DNA from: Paenibacillus sp. CF384
Lineage (GTDB): Bacteria > Bacillota > Bacilli > Paenibacillales > Paenibacillaceae
DNA: 64,000 nt
Reading direction: 5' to 3'
Assembly (NCBI RefSeq): GCF_900106745.1
Contig: NZ_FNNV01000007.1
Coordinates: 232,377 to 296,376, forward strand
Within the stretch, counting starts at the first letter, position 1; each line of letters starts with the position of its first letter. The position numbers and the translations under genes were made by a program. Under the pieces are notes generated by a model, which was given only the letters and a program-made list of their open reading frames with translations, ran no database searches and was not told the origin of the DNA. Shown here piece after piece: positions 34,076 through 42,612 of the stretch.

Positions 34076-34987
34076 TCACGATTTCTTAAACGCTTTACGG
34101 ATTGGGAAAGCTGCGTCAATGACCCCAATCAAGCTTAAAGGTTGGAAAATCGCGACAACCACCGAGAGAAGCACCGGTATCGCTTTGTTCCATTTGCGTT
34201 CATGCGCCACGAAGAAGAAGAAACCCATCGCCTGAATGGAGAAAGCTAGCTGCATCAACGGTACCAAATTATGAAGCGTCACCGTCATGAACGAAGACCC
34301 TGTGTTCGGTGTAGCCATATCCGCTATGAGTACGACCAGGTAATAAAACACAAAAATCCGCGGTAATCTCCACTCGCGAGCCACTTGCAGACGCGAAATC
34401 GTCAACCCGCTTGTACGCAGAGCAGGTGCTGCAATCGCATGCGTGATAACCGCAAGCAGGAATGAAACGGTAATAAGCGCCATTGGAATGGAATGAATCA
34501 AGCTCTGCACATACGATTCCGTGACGGTTGCCGTCCATACGCTAGGCATAAGTCCTTGTTCTCGTAAATTGTCCACTGTTTTCGTAATCAGTTCACGGAT
34601 TTCATGCATCAAGGAGAAATCAAATACGAGGTCAAACACAACCAGCTCCAGAAGAAGCTGAGCAAGCACCGTCAATACGGTAGCGGTTAGAACTTTCCGG
34701 GCAGGAGCCCCTTTCCGGTAGAAATGCCCCATCACAAGCGATGGAACTAAGAAGAACAGTCCCACGATTAGGGCAGGCAGTCCCATAATGATGACGCCAA
34801 TTCCATATACGACTGCCATATGCAGCGTAAATGCCCGTTTAGATAAGGTCGTGTACAAAATTACTGTTGGCACCATTAATACTGCCGCAGCCAGCGCATT
34901 CAATACGGGGACTGCTACCATAAGCAGTAGAATTAACGCTGAGAAGCTCCATAAAATTGACTTTAAGCCGGTTTTCAAACCGTTCAC
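34076..34987 (-). CDS. yybS: DUF2232 membrane protein YybS
   Basis: A 303-residue integral membrane protein with about eight hydrophobic segments, including SFSALILLLMVAVPVLNAL and ALIVGLFFLVPSLVMGH. It belongs to the YybS/DUF2232 group, regularly found just before gdpP, and shares the fold of small-molecule transporter S-components. Its substrate is unknown. GAGGTG lies about 5 nt before the start. 19 nt separate it from gdpP. Confidence 0.88.
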   Translation of the reverse strand: MNGLKTGLKSILWSFSALILLLMVAVPVLNALAAAVLMVPTVILYTTLSKRAFTLHMAVVYGIGVIIMGLPALIVGLFFLVPSLVMGHFYRKGAPARKVLTATVLTVLAQLLLELVVFDLVFDFSLMHEIRELITKTVDNLREQGLMPSVWTATVTESYVQSLIHSIPMALITVSFLLAVITHAIAAPALRTSGLTISRLQVAREWRLPRIFVFYYLVVLIADMATPNTGSSFMTVTLHNLVPLMQLAFSIQAMGFFFFVAHERKWNKAIPVLLSVVVAIFQPLSLIGVIDAAFPIRKAFKKS

Positions 34988-35112
34988 CTCTTGCTGTTTT
35001 ACTAGTACACAACTAATGATTTACTCCCCATTATAGCATAAAACAAATCCGGCAACACAGGGGACCTTGTCCAGTAGGAGCTCCAGAATCCCGCTCAGCA
35101 AGGAAGACAAAA

Positions 35113-35141
35113 CGCCGCCCTCTTGGATCGAGGACGGCGTC
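35113..35141. terminator. Terminator after the CBS-domain gene
   Basis: ACGCCG and CGGCGT with inner CCTC/GAGG form a stem around TTGGATC, 5 nt past the CBS gene stop. Preceding A residues give a short T-run on the minus strand. Nothing else is visible in the gap to 34987. Confidence 0.7.
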
Positions 35142-35145
35142 TGAT

Positions 35146-35586
35146 TTAGCCGGCTGCCATTTCTGTGCTGGCTTGTTTAGGTTGATTTAGGATAATGGCT
35201 TCACAATAGTCGATAATGTCGCTTCGACGAACAATGCCGATAAACCGGTTCATGTCATCCACTACAGGCACGAAGTTCTGCACCTTCGCCAGTGAAATCA
35301 GATCCTCCATATTGGCATCAATTTGAACGGCTTTATTGGCCATGCGCATTTGGACATCCGTCAGCTTCACTTTATTCGTCTGATCAAAGGTCACTTGAGG
35401 GTTATTCTTCATATACCACAGCAGATCGCCCTCAGTTAATGTGCCAGCATATCCGCCCTGACTATCGAGAATCGGTACTGCTGTATAGCGATGATGCTCC
35501 ATCTTCTCGAGTGTTTGACGCAGTGTTGCATCGAGCGTCAACCATACCACCTCTTGCTTAGGCAGTAGAAAAAAAGCAATATTCAT
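35146..35586 (-). CDS. CBS-domain-pair protein
   Basis: A 146-residue stand-alone CBS pair. The first repeat (about 14-65) has TLRQTLEKMEHHRYTAVPILD and the second (about 75-130) has LISLAKVQNFVPVVDD and GIVRRSDIIDY. Such pairs bind adenine nucleotides, sometimes c-di-AMP, and sense energy state or signal level. Position near gdpP hints at nucleotide signalling, but no ligand is shown. It has its own terminator downstream. Confidence 0.88.
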   Translation of the reverse strand: MNIAFFLLPKQEVVWLTLDATLRQTLEKMEHHRYTAVPILDSQGGYAGTLTEGDLLWYMKNNPQVTFDQTNKVKLTDVQMRMANKAVQIDANMEDLISLAKVQNFVPVVDDMNRFIGIVRRSDIIDYCEAIILNQPKQASTEMAAG

Positions 35587-35705
35587 GTTGGTGTTCCCAT
35601 TCCCTTCTACTTTGTCTTTCCTGTGTTCGTGAAGAGCTCCGGGCCTAGCTGCAGCTTGACGTGCTTGACGTGCGCCTATGAGTGGCTATAAGCGCCGCAT
35701 TGCCG

Positions 35706-36791
35706 TTAATGCTTCTCTGATGCTGCTTTTGTTTTCGACGACAACGACTGCACAGGCTTCTGATCTTTAACCTGGTATTCCTCCGGAAGCGGCAGCTCTG
35801 CTTTCGTTTTCGCTGGATCCAGCCAAGCCTTAATCAACTGTTGCGTTGCAGCTAAATCTTCTTCGTCCGCAAAATAGTACCATGCGCCGTGATTTACCTT
35901 CCGATGTCCATTGCCCTTGAGCGTATGACTATAGATCGTGCGATTGTCGCTTTGCAGCATGCTCTTCGCCAGATCAATCATATGCTGTGGTGTTAGATCG
36001 GTTGTGAAATTCTCGCCCATAATAGAAATAAGTTCAGGAATCTTCGTCCACTGCTGGACATGCGAAGCTTTAGTCATGATCGCATTTAAGAACTGCTGGT
36101 GACGTCCTGCACGGCTTGTGTCGCCGCCTGCATCTTCACGGAACCGAACAAAGTTGAGCGCTTCAGTGCCATTGTAGAGCTCTTTACCGGCCTTAACAAC
36201 GAACTTCTCGTGATCCGGGTCGTCATTGACCAGATCCTCCGTAATCGGAAGCGCAATCCCGCCCATAGCGTCGATTACTTCACGGAAGCCGGTAAAGTTA
36301 ATTGTAGCATAATGATCGATGGTATTGTTGAATAACCTTTCGACGGTTTCAACCGACATTTTCGCACCGCCAAAAGCATAAGCATGCGTAATTTTATCTT
36401 CCCATTGGTTTCCGGATTTCGTTGTTTTGCCTACGATATCGACATACGTATCACGGGGGATAGATACCATTAGAATAGCGCCATCTTTGGGTCTGATGAC
36501 GGTATAGATCATCGTATCTGAACGTCCTACCTCTTTATCCCGTTGATCGACGCCGAGCAGGAGCATGGAGAATGGCTCCTCCGGCTTATAAGTGGTTTTA
36601 ACCGGTTCGTGGCCATCCAAAGGCTGATACGAATTCTCCAGCTCGTCCTTAACCTTCCCGGATAAGAACACATCAAAGCCCCACATCGCCAGTGCATTAC
36701 GATTGAAATAGCCGACTGTCCCTGCAAGTACTACGATAACGAGAACAGCTGCCAGCCATTTATACGATCGTTGTGATTTTCTCGGTTGCAT
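35706..36791 (-). CDS. LytR-CpsA-Psr (LCP) cell-wall ligase
   Basis: A 361-residue membrane-anchored enzyme with one helix (about 12-29) and an extracytoplasmic LCP domain (about 75-240). Family signatures are LLGVDQRD, GRSDTMIY, ILMVSIPRDTYVDI and NFVRFREDAGGDTSRAGRHQQ with the arginines that grip the polyprenyl pyrophosphate. LCP enzymes move wall teichoic acid or polysaccharide from the lipid carrier to peptidoglycan. Which polymer is handled here is unknown. It is transcribed singly. Confidence 0.93.
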   Translation of the reverse strand: MQPRKSQRSYKWLAAVLVIVVLAGTVGYFNRNALAMWGFDVFLSGKVKDELENSYQPLDGHEPVKTTYKPEEPFSMLLLGVDQRDKEVGRSDTMIYTVIRPKDGAILMVSIPRDTYVDIVGKTTKSGNQWEDKITHAYAFGGAKMSVETVERLFNNTIDHYATINFTGFREVIDAMGGIALPITEDLVNDDPDHEKFVVKAGKELYNGTEALNFVRFREDAGGDTSRAGRHQQFLNAIMTKASHVQQWTKIPELISIMGENFTTDLTPQHMIDLAKSMLQSDNRTIYSHTLKGNGHRKVNHGAWYYFADEEDLAATQQLIKAWLDPAKTKAELPLPEEYQVKDQKPVQSLSSKTKAASEKH

Positions 36792-36973
36792 TGTTATTGT
36801 AACGCCCCATTCTCTACAAATCTATTTACACGTGATTTCCTAATTCTAAACGATTATGCGGAGCCGAAAGTTACAAATGGTTAACGATTTTCCTTTGCTA
36901 AATCTGGTCAATTCAACCAAGCATAGTTTGAACCAAGCTTGAATACATACCTACAAAGGGAGGGAGCGTTATT

Positions 36974-37327
36974 ATGCAAGCACCGTTATTTGGACCTGAT
37001 CCATCATCAACAGGTATCGACCCTAAGATTGTCGGGTTGCTTTGCTATTTGGGCAGCTTTGTAACCGGCATCTTGTTTCTCGTGCTGGAGAAGCGAAGCA
37101 ACTTCGTGAAATTCCATGCCATGCAATCGATCCTCGTGTCTGTCGTATTGGTTGTTATTAATATTGTGCTCGGCTTTATCCCGTTTATCGGTTGGCTGCT
37201 TGGCATTTTACTTGCTCCGCTGTCATTTATATTATGGGTTGCATTAATGCTCCTTGCCTTGCAGGGCAAAAGGTTCAAGCTGCCTGTTATCGGCGATTAT
37301 GCGGAGCAGCAAGCAAGTAAGTTTTAA
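36974..37327 (+). CDS. DUF4870 small membrane protein
   Basis: A 117-residue protein with three membrane helices (about 21-38, 52-71 and 76-97). It opens with a Pro/Ser-rich head. The pattern GLLCYLGSFVTGILFLVLEK and FVKFHAMQS is characteristic of DUF4870/Tic20-like proteins. GGAGGGAGCG precedes the ATG by about 6 nt. It lies opposite in strand to its neighbours and converges on rpsR. Function is unknown. Confidence 0.85.
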   Translation: MQAPLFGPDPSSTGIDPKIVGLLCYLGSFVTGILFLVLEKRSNFVKFHAMQSILVSVVLVVINIVLGFIPFIGWLLGILLAPLSFILWVALMLLALQGKRFKLPVIGDYAEQQASKF

Positions 37328-37354
37328 AGGACTTCCTTATATGAACGCAAAAAA

Positions 37355-37372
37355 GGCAGCCGATTGGCTGCC
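37355..37372. terminator. Bidirectional terminator between DUF4870 gene and rpsR
   Basis: GGCAGCC and GGCTGCC form a 7-bp stem around GATT, with an A6 run before it that serves rpsR on the minus strand. It lies 28 nt past the plus-strand stop. Confidence 0.75.
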
Positions 37373-37385
37373 TCTTCGTTACGTC

Positions 37386-37670
37386 CTATTCCGTTGTGTA
37401 AGGCAGCAACGCTACTTGACGGGAGCGTTTGATCGCTACAGTCAGAAGACGTTGATACTTTGCACTTGTACCAGTTACACGACGTGGCAAAATTTTGCCG
37501 CGCTCGCTGATAAATTTACGAAGCAGGTCCGTATCTTTATAGTCAATGTGTGTAATTTTGTTAGCTGTGAAGAAACATACTTTACGACGTTTGTTACGGC
37601 CTTTACGTCCGCCGAATTTGCGTTCTGGACGCTCGTCGCCACCATCTCTTTGCTTAAAGCTCATGTTCAT
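37386..37670 (-). CDS. rpsR: Ribosomal protein bS18
   Basis: A 94-residue basic protein ending with the standard [27 protein letters not shown] and having [10 protein letters not shown] before it. The N-terminal tail is longer than in B. subtilis (79 residues) and rich in Gly, Arg and Lys. A second ATG at 37664 (MSFKQRDG) has a better distance from AAAGGA and could be the true start. It is the last gene of rpsF-ssb-rpsR, 12 nt after ssb. Confidence 0.96.
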   Translation of the reverse strand: MNMSFKQRDGGDERPERKFGGRKGRNKRRKVCFFTANKITHIDYKDTDLLRKFISERGKILPRRVTGTSAKYQRLLTVAIKRSRQVALLPYTTE

Positions 37671-37682
37671 CCGTCCTTTCAG

Positions 37683-38216
37683 TTAGAATGGCAAATCATC
37701 TTCCGATATATCGATCGGGCGTCCGTCATCTGAGAACGGATCACGACTATTGTTGTTCCTTGGTGTGCCTCCCGAACGACCTCCACCTTGTGGATTACCA
37801 CCATTGGAGCCACCTTGTGAGTTGCCTCCGCCGTAGTTGCCGTTTCCGCTACCGTAACTTGCCGCACCTTCATCACGCGGACCATTGTCGCGGTTACCGG
37901 ATTCCAAGAAACGCACGTTATCGGCAATAATTTCAGTCACGTAGACCCGCTTGCCTTCGTTGTTCTCGTAATTCCGTACCTGGATACGGCCTTCAACCGC
38001 TGTTAGGCGGCCTTTGCGCAAGTAGTTCGCACAAGTCTCAGCGAGCTGACGCCAAGTAACGATCGGAATAAAATCCGCTTCCCGTTCGTTCTGACCACCG
38101 CTCGTAAACGGACGATCCACCGCAAGTGTAAATTGCGTTACCGCAACACCTGCCGGCGTATAGCGCATTTCAGGATCCTTTGTTAATCTACCGATGAGAA
38201 TAACACGGTTCAACAT
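37683..38216 (-). CDS. ssb: Single-stranded DNA-binding protein
   Basis: A 177-residue SSB. An OB-fold (about 1-105, [20 protein letters not shown]) is followed by a Gly/Asn/Ser-rich flexible linker. The acidic tip DISEDDLPF docks repair and replication partners. It lies between rpsF and rpsR in the usual operon, 41 nt after rpsF. Confidence 0.97.
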   Translation of the reverse strand: MLNRVILIGRLTKDPEMRYTPAGVAVTQFTLAVDRPFTSGGQNEREADFIPIVTWRQLAETCANYLRKGRLTAVEGRIQVRNYENNEGKRVYVTEIIADNVRFLESGNRDNGPRDEGAASYGSGNGNYGGGNSQGGSNGGNPQGGGRSGGTPRNNNSRDPFSDDGRPIDISEDDLPF

Positions 38217-38257
38217 CGTTTATCGCCTCCAATCGAAACATCCTTGCGTTGATGAGA

Positions 38258-38542
38258 CTAAGCTACATCTTTAACAACTAAGAAACGGATAACTTCATCC
38301 GTAATTTTCATGACGCGGTCAAGTTCAGCAACAACTTCAGGAGTTGCATTGAAATGTACCAGTACGTAGATACCGTCACGAATCTTGTTGATTTCATACG
38401 CAAGGCGGCGTTTACCCATCACGTCATGCTTTGTGACTTCTCCACCGTTTCCGATGATTGCTTGGAACTTGTCAGTCAAAGCTTGTACCGACTCTTGTTC
38501 CACATCCGGACGAATAATGTACATCACTTCGTATTTGCGCAT
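38258..38542 (-). CDS. rpsF: Ribosomal protein bS6
   Basis: A 94-residue protein with the ferredoxin-like S6 fold, opening MRKYEVMYIIRPD and containing KRRLAYEINKIRDGIYV. AGGAGG is 8 nt before the ATG at 38542; an in-frame GTG 9 nt upstream would lie inside the ribosome site. First gene of the rpsF-ssb-rpsR operon. It binds 16S rRNA together with bS18. Confidence 0.96.
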   Translation of the reverse strand: MRKYEVMYIIRPDVEQESVQALTDKFQAIIGNGGEVTKHDVMGKRRLAYEINKIRDGIYVLVHFNATPEVVAELDRVMKITDEVIRFLVVKDVA

Positions 38543-38781
38543 ATGTTTCACCTCCTCTTGGACTATGCGGCCCCCTTAAAGGGAGCAAGGAGCGAGTTAA
38601 TTTCTCGCATACCCGAATACTATACCAAACTTAGTCCCTTCTTGACAAGTGTTAATTATGGTTGTATGCCTACCTCTTTCTTCCGTTCATGTTCCTCCTT
38701 CATTTGTTGCACACTAATGATCAGGACGGAATCTCTGCGTCGTCCTCATTTGTGCAACCGCACTGGAGGTGTAATTCATTA

Positions 38782-38961
38782 ATGGGTGAATGGACAGAAT
38801 TTCGAGAAGGCGACCGTGCGCCAAACGACGGGATGTATATTGAAATCGGCGAAGCATCTTTTCATATGGGTGTAAACAATCCGCAGAAGGTAAGATTGGC
38901 GAAAGGCGACAAGTTCCCGTCCCTTTCGAATAAGGATCGTAAGTGGAAACGAATGTATTAG
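38782..38961 (+). CDS. YjzC-family small protein
   Basis: A 59-residue protein. MGEWTEFREGDRAPNDGMY, IEIGE and NPQKVRLAKGDKFPSLSNKDR follow B. subtilis YjzC along its length. GGAGGTG lies 11 nt before the ATG; an apparent upstream extension of the frame has no ribosome site and is discarded. The family is restricted to Bacillales and has been linked to sporulation expression; its function is unknown. It is followed by a long structured non-coding stretch. Confidence 0.82.
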   Translation: MGEWTEFREGDRAPNDGMYIEIGEASFHMGVNNPQKVRLAKGDKFPSLSNKDRKWKRMY

Positions 38962-38989
38962 AATTTCACAACCCATTTGTATAGAAGAT

Positions 38990-39216
38990 AAGCAAGCTGC
39001 GCATTATAGTGGTGACGGTGTAAAGAGAGGTGTGGTTCCGTTGAACCCATACATGTACGAACCTCAAGGAGATTTTGTCCACTCAGCATAGAAGCGGAGG
39101 GATGTGCCAAAGACCAGTGTCTGTAACACACGCACACCGACTAAAGACCGGTGAACCGAGGTTTCTTACGAAAAGCTTGTAGTGATGACTGTTTTCTAAA
39201 TCAAACGCCGTCGGAG
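38990..39216 (+). ncRNA. Unexplained structured stretch, possible non-coding RNA
   Basis: No ORF longer than about 16 codons is present between the YjzC-like gene and the terminator at 39217. Local hairpins include GGTTCCGTTGAACC (39034-39047), and pairings such as GACCAGTGT with ACACACG and GACCGGTGAACCG. A short frame (TTG, 16 codons, at about 39041-39091) with AGAGAGG before it is also possible. A leader, 3' UTR or small RNA are all open. I recognise no Rfam family. Confidence 0.3.
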
Positions 39217-39240
39217 AAGGGCTCGCACGAGCCCTTTTTT
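39217..39240 (+). terminator. Rho-independent terminator
   Basis: AAGGGCTCG and CGAGCCCTT form a perfect stem around CA, followed by a T6 run. This is the first of two related hairpin-plus-T-run units. Confidence 0.88.
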
Positions 39241-39316
39241 CCTATGTGTCTGCGACACAGGAAATAAAGCGCTCGTGAGTACCCTTTTTTCCTATGTGTC
39301 TGCGACACAGGAAATA
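39232..39316 (+). repeat. 50-bp-period tandem hairpin repeat
   Basis: A 35-bp sequence (39232-39266) recurs without change at 39282-39316. It consists of CCCTTTTTT followed by the hairpin TATGTGTCTGCGACACA and GGAAATA. The segment before each copy also starts GCTCG, so the unit is about 50 bp duplicated once, with the terminator stem degraded in the second copy. Two copies only and no spacer diversity exclude a CRISPR array. Confidence 0.85.
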
Positions 39317-39413
39317 CCTTCATCAAACAACACGGCGAGTCTCTGCTACTCTCTTGTGTGCGAAAATTCGTGTTTTAGTTGTTGGTTTTGCCTCTAAGCG
39401 GTATAAACTAAAA

Positions 39414-39433
39414 AACGACCCGTTAGGGTCGTT
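39414..39433 (-). terminator. tRNA-Ser terminator
   Basis: AACGACCC and GGGTCGTT form a perfect 8-bp stem around GTTA, with TTTTTTAGTTT next on the minus strand, 14 nt past the tRNA CCA end. Confidence 0.9.
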
Positions 39434-39446
39434 GATTGTTTAAATA

Positions 39447-39537
39447 TGGCGGAGAGGGTGGGATTCGAACCCACGCACGCTTTGACACGCCTAACTGATT
39501 TCGAGTCAGCCCCCTTGGGCCTCTTGGGTACCTCTCC
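39447..39537 (-). tRNA. tRNA-Ser(CGA)
   Basis: A 91-nt class II tRNA with acceptor GGAGAGG/CCTCTCC and encoded GCCA. The anticodon arm CTGACT-CGA-AATCAGT reads UCG codons, a long variable arm (GGCGTGTCAAAGCGTGC region) is present, and the T-loop is GGTTCGAATCC. It is a single tRNA gene with its own terminator. Confidence 0.97.
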
Positions 39538-39597
39538 ATAAAGGTGAATCAGCAGAACAGAATTTATCTTACCACGGGGCTCGTCCAATTGCAAGCA

Positions 39598-39840
39598 TTA
39601 ATTACTTGATGTTTCATTGGCGCTTTCTCCCCCATTTAAGCCTTCTTCGGCCTTCGAACGGAGCACCTTTTTCAAGTTCTTCTCAAACTTCGCACGCGGT
39701 ATGAGAACGCTATGTTTACAGCCGACGCATTTGATGCGAATATCCATCCCCATGCGAATGATCTCCATTTCATTTGTGCCACATGGATGCTGCTTCTTCA
39801 TTTGCACAACATCGCCCAGTTCAAACTGTTTCCTCTCCAT
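39598..39840 (-). CDS. DUF951 protein (YyzM type)
   Basis: An 80-residue basic protein whose first 60 residues follow the DUF951 pattern. FELGDVVQMKKQHPCGTNEM and IRIKCVGCKHSVLIPR contain Cys ligands that could hold a metal. The Gly/Glu/Ser tail is variable. It lies between tRNA-Ser and the DUF3343 gene. Function is unknown; a role in RNA or ssDNA binding is only guessed from its charge. Confidence 0.88.
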   Translation of the reverse strand: MERKQFELGDVVQMKKQHPCGTNEMEIIRMGMDIRIKCVGCKHSVLIPRAKFEKNLKKVLRSKAEEGLNGGESANETSSN

Positions 39841-39898
39841 AACAGTCCGCCCCTTTCCTCTAAAGCCGTTTCTACTCTCTATCGTATCCCTTTAAGCC

Positions 39899-40138
39899 TC
39901 ATAACTCAATGGGCTCGTACCGATCCTCAATCTGTTTAAATATTCCCCTAATCTCTACACTCTCTTGGCTAATGACATCCTTCACGACTAGCAGATCACT
40001 CTCGGGAAAATGAATGGATAGTGCGCAGCCCGCTGTAATTTGTTTCGGTGTTGGACAGATGTCTATTTCAATATCGGCATATTCTAATAGCATTTCCGCC
40101 CGCAGAGCCTGCTGGGTGGAGTCAAAGGCAATAAGCAT
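39899..40138 (-). CDS. DUF3343 protein
   Basis: A 79-residue protein of the DUF3343 group, opening MLIAFDSTQQALRAEMLL and containing CPTPKQITAGCALSI. The two Cys residues spaced in this way are why the family is called a putative Se/S carrier. GGAGGTGCAG lies about 6 nt before the ATG. It diverges from yyaC. The true substrate of the family is not known. Confidence 0.85.
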   Translation of the reverse strand: MLIAFDSTQQALRAEMLLEYADIEIDICPTPKQITAGCALSIHFPESDLLVVKDVISQESVEIRGIFKQIEDRYEPIEL

Positions 40139-40301
40139 TGCATCTGCACCTCCTACATGTATTTGTTACAGGTTCGTTCAACCTTTCTTATATTCCAAGT
40201 ATAAAATGGTTGTCCCATCCATATACTAGTAACCAAGTGATAACAACGTTTCTCTATCGATTATGTTGTTGGAATTCATAGAGTTGGCGGGAGGAGAATC
40301 T

Positions 40302-40895
40302 ATGAAATTGCCAGGAATGAAAGAAACACCGCTCAAAGTACCGTACACAGAACCTAACATTACAGGACTTCTGATGAATCGCATCACGTACCTTTTGGAC
40401 AACGTCCCTGCTGATCGTAGGCTTGTTGTTGTATGTGTAGGTACTGACCGTTCCACAGGCGATTCGCTCGGCCCTCTTGTCGGCACTTCTCTCAGCAAAT
40501 ATCGGAGTCCCTTCTTCGATCTTTATGGCACCCTGGAGGAACCTGTCCATGCGATGAACTTGGACGAAACGTTAATCGACATCAATAAGTTTGTCCGCAA
40601 GCCATTTGTCATTGGTATTGATGCCTGCTTGGGTCAAGCCGCTAGTGTCGGCTGTATTCAAGTCGGTTCTGGTCCTGTCCGTCCGGGTGCCGGTGTGAAT
40701 AAAGATCTACCGCCTGTTGGTGACATCCACATCACGGGCATTGTAAATGTCGGCGGCTTTATGGAGTATTTTGTTTTGCAGAATACGCGTCTTCATCTAG
40801 TTATGCGGATGTCTGATATTATTGCGCACAGTCTTTTCTTATCGATCATGAAATGCGTACGCCCTACTTCGATTCCCGCTGCGACGCAAGACTGA
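40302..40895 (+). CDS. yyaC: Spore protease-like protein YyaC (DUF1256)
   Basis: A 197-residue protein with VVVCVGTDRSTGDSLGPLVGTSL and IGIDACLGQ, the core of the DUF1256/YyaC family, related in fold to the germination protease GPR and hydrogenase-maturation proteases. GGGAGGAG lies 6 nt before the ATG at 40302; the frame is open 13 codons upstream. YyaC is sporulation-associated in B. subtilis. Its last 32 nt overlap the end of the DUF4446 gene tail to tail. Confidence 0.93.
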   Translation: MKLPGMKETPLKVPYTEPNITGLLMNRITYLLDNVPADRRLVVVCVGTDRSTGDSLGPLVGTSLSKYRSPFFDLYGTLEEPVHAMNLDETLIDINKFVRKPFVIGIDACLGQAASVGCIQVGSGPVRPGAGVNKDLPPVGDIHITGIVNVGGFMEYFVLQNTRLHLVMRMSDIIAHSLFLSIMKCVRPTSIPAATQD

Positions 40896-41361
40896 TCGCT
40901 TCTTTTTCTTCCGGGGTTAGCGGATACTTCGATTGCCCCTCTTGCACCGGCTTGGCATAGACGAACGTGTTCTCTCGACCGTGAATGCCGCTTAGCACCA
41001 TTCCGTCTTCAGCATCATCAATCACTGCTATTGAGAAGCTCAGATCATTGCCTCGTTCTGCAAAAGCGTTATATCGATGAATACCGATATTGCCTTTCTT
41101 CTTCTTCAACGTACCATTCAGCGTATGAACGCTTTGCTTTATTTTGTTCTGTTCTTCTTCCTGAGTATTAAGGCGTTGCTTCAGTTCCACAATTACACTT
41201 TCCAGTTCCTCTACTCCTGCGCCGCTCATAAACTGCGTATAACTCTTACGTAGTCGTTTCAGTTTACTGCTGATAACGAAACTGCGTATTAACAAGATCA
41301 GAACAATAACAAGCAGCCCAATCGTTATCCAATCGGACGGTCTTTCGATCAGTTCATTCAT
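40864..41361 (-). CDS. DUF4446 membrane-anchored coiled-coil protein
   Basis: A 165-residue protein. One N-terminal helix (about 12-30, WITIGLLVIVLILLIRSFV), a coiled coil (about 32-85, with ELESVIVELKQRLNTQEEEQ) and a small globular domain (GIHRYNAFAERGNDLSFSIAVID) follow. This matches DUF4446 proteins found near parAB in Firmicutes. The 3' end overlaps yyaC by 32 nt on the opposite strand. It follows the desulfurase by 30 nt. Function is unknown. Confidence 0.87.
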   Translation of the reverse strand: MNELIERPSDWITIGLLVIVLILLIRSFVISSKLKRLRKSYTQFMSGAGVEELESVIVELKQRLNTQEEEQNKIKQSVHTLNGTLKKKKGNIGIHRYNAFAERGNDLSFSIAVIDDAEDGMVLSGIHGRENTFVYAKPVQEGQSKYPLTPEEKEAISLASQRESK

Positions 41362-41391
41362 GATGTCTTACTCTCCCCCGTTTAAAGCCCA

Positions 41392-42567
41392 TTAGCTGTA
41401 GTGCTGCTTTATTTCCTTTACAGCCGCTATAAGCGCATCAACCTCTTGTTTCGTTGTGAAGCAGCCGACGCTTGCGCGAATTGCCCCTGTTTCTTTCGTC
41501 CCTGCAATTTCATGTGCGAGCGGAGTACAGTGGAATCCTGTGCGGACAGCAATCTGATAATGCTGATCCAGAATAAATCCAATCTCCGACGGATCTGCCC
41601 CTGGCAACACGAACGACACGATTCCTGTCCGAGGTTTACCGAACTCCGGGCCCAGGATATGAACGCCATTTAAAGCATGAAGCCCCTCCATCAATTGCTG
41701 TGTCAGCATCCATTCTCTAGTATGGATATTTTGCACCGTCTCATGCAGAACATACTGTACGCCAGCCTTCAGCCCATTAATTCCTGCTGCATTCTGAGTA
41801 CCCGCCTCATAGCGATCTGGCCGCACCTTCGGCTGCTCAATCGCCTCGGATTGACTGCCCGTACCGCCGTGCAGGAGGGGCTCCAGCTCCAAGTTGGGGT
41901 GAATGTATAACCCCCCTGTTCCTTGCGGCCCCAGCAGCCCTTTATGGCCCGGAAACGCGAGCATATCGATCCCCATTTGCTCCACATTAATCTCCAACAG
42001 CCCAGCTGTTTGCGCAGCATCAACAAGCAGCTTTATCCCTCGTTTGCGCGTAATTTCTCCAATATCAGCTACTGGCAGTATCGACCCTAATAAGTTCGAA
42101 CTGTGATTTACAATAACAAGCTTGGTATTAGGTTGTATTGCAGCTTCAATTTGTTTCGCATCCAGTTCCCCTGCTTCATTTGTTTCAACATAACTCACCT
42201 CAATACCACTTACATTCCTCAAGTGTTCCAGGGGTCTACGTACGGAATTATGTTCAACTGCAGTGGCTATTACATGATCGCCTTTGTTTAACATTCCTTT
42301 AATAGCGGTGTTAAGAGCCATGGTTGTGTTTAGTGCAAAAGCAATATCATTAGGGTTCGATACGGCGAACAGCTTAGACAGCGCTTTTCTCGTATTGAAT
42401 AAAATTCTGCTTGCCCGAACAGCCATCGCGTGACTGCCTCTCCCTGGGTTTGCCCCGTCATGCTCCATTGCTTCCACAACAGCTTGAATGACATCAGCCG
42501 GTTTAGGCCATGACGTGGCTGCATGATCGAGATAGATCAATCCCTTATCCGTTGTCTGCTGCATCAT
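41392..42567 (-). CDS. Class V aminotransferase, cysteine desulfurase-like
   Basis: PLP enzyme of 391 residues. It opens YLDHAATSWPKP, has the PLP lysine in FPGHKGLLGPQGTGGLY and a C-terminal Cys in RTGFHCTPL. That is the group annotated as cysteine desulfurase-like (TIGR01977). It probably moves sulfur or selenium from cysteine; the acceptor is unknown, though DUF3343 and DUF951 proteins with Cys pairs are close by. The frame is open to 42633, but GAGGGGG precedes the ATG at 42567 (or 42564). Confidence 0.88.
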   Translation of the reverse strand: MMQQTTDKGLIYLDHAATSWPKPADVIQAVVEAMEHDGANPGRGSHAMAVRASRILFNTRKALSKLFAVSNPNDIAFALNTTMALNTAIKGMLNKGDHVIATAVEHNSVRRPLEHLRNVSGIEVSYVETNEAGELDAKQIEAAIQPNTKLVIVNHSSNLLGSILPVADIGEITRKRGIKLLVDAAQTAGLLEINVEQMGIDMLAFPGHKGLLGPQGTGGLYIHPNLELEPLLHGGTGSQSEAIEQPKVRPDRYEAGTQNAAGINGLKAGVQYVLHETVQNIHTREWMLTQQLMEGLHALNGVHILGPEFGKPRTGIVSFVLPGADPSEIGFILDQHYQIAVRTGFHCTPLAHEIAGTKETGAIRASVGCFTTKQEVDALIAAVKEIKQHYS

Positions 42568-42612
42568 TACTCCCCCTCTAGCCAACGAGCCGAAATACCT
42601 TTTTATTCTAAC

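Noticed and set aside
39232..39316. Repeat considered as a CRISPR array
   Set aside because: Only two units, a spacer of 15 nt, internal T-run and no cas genes.
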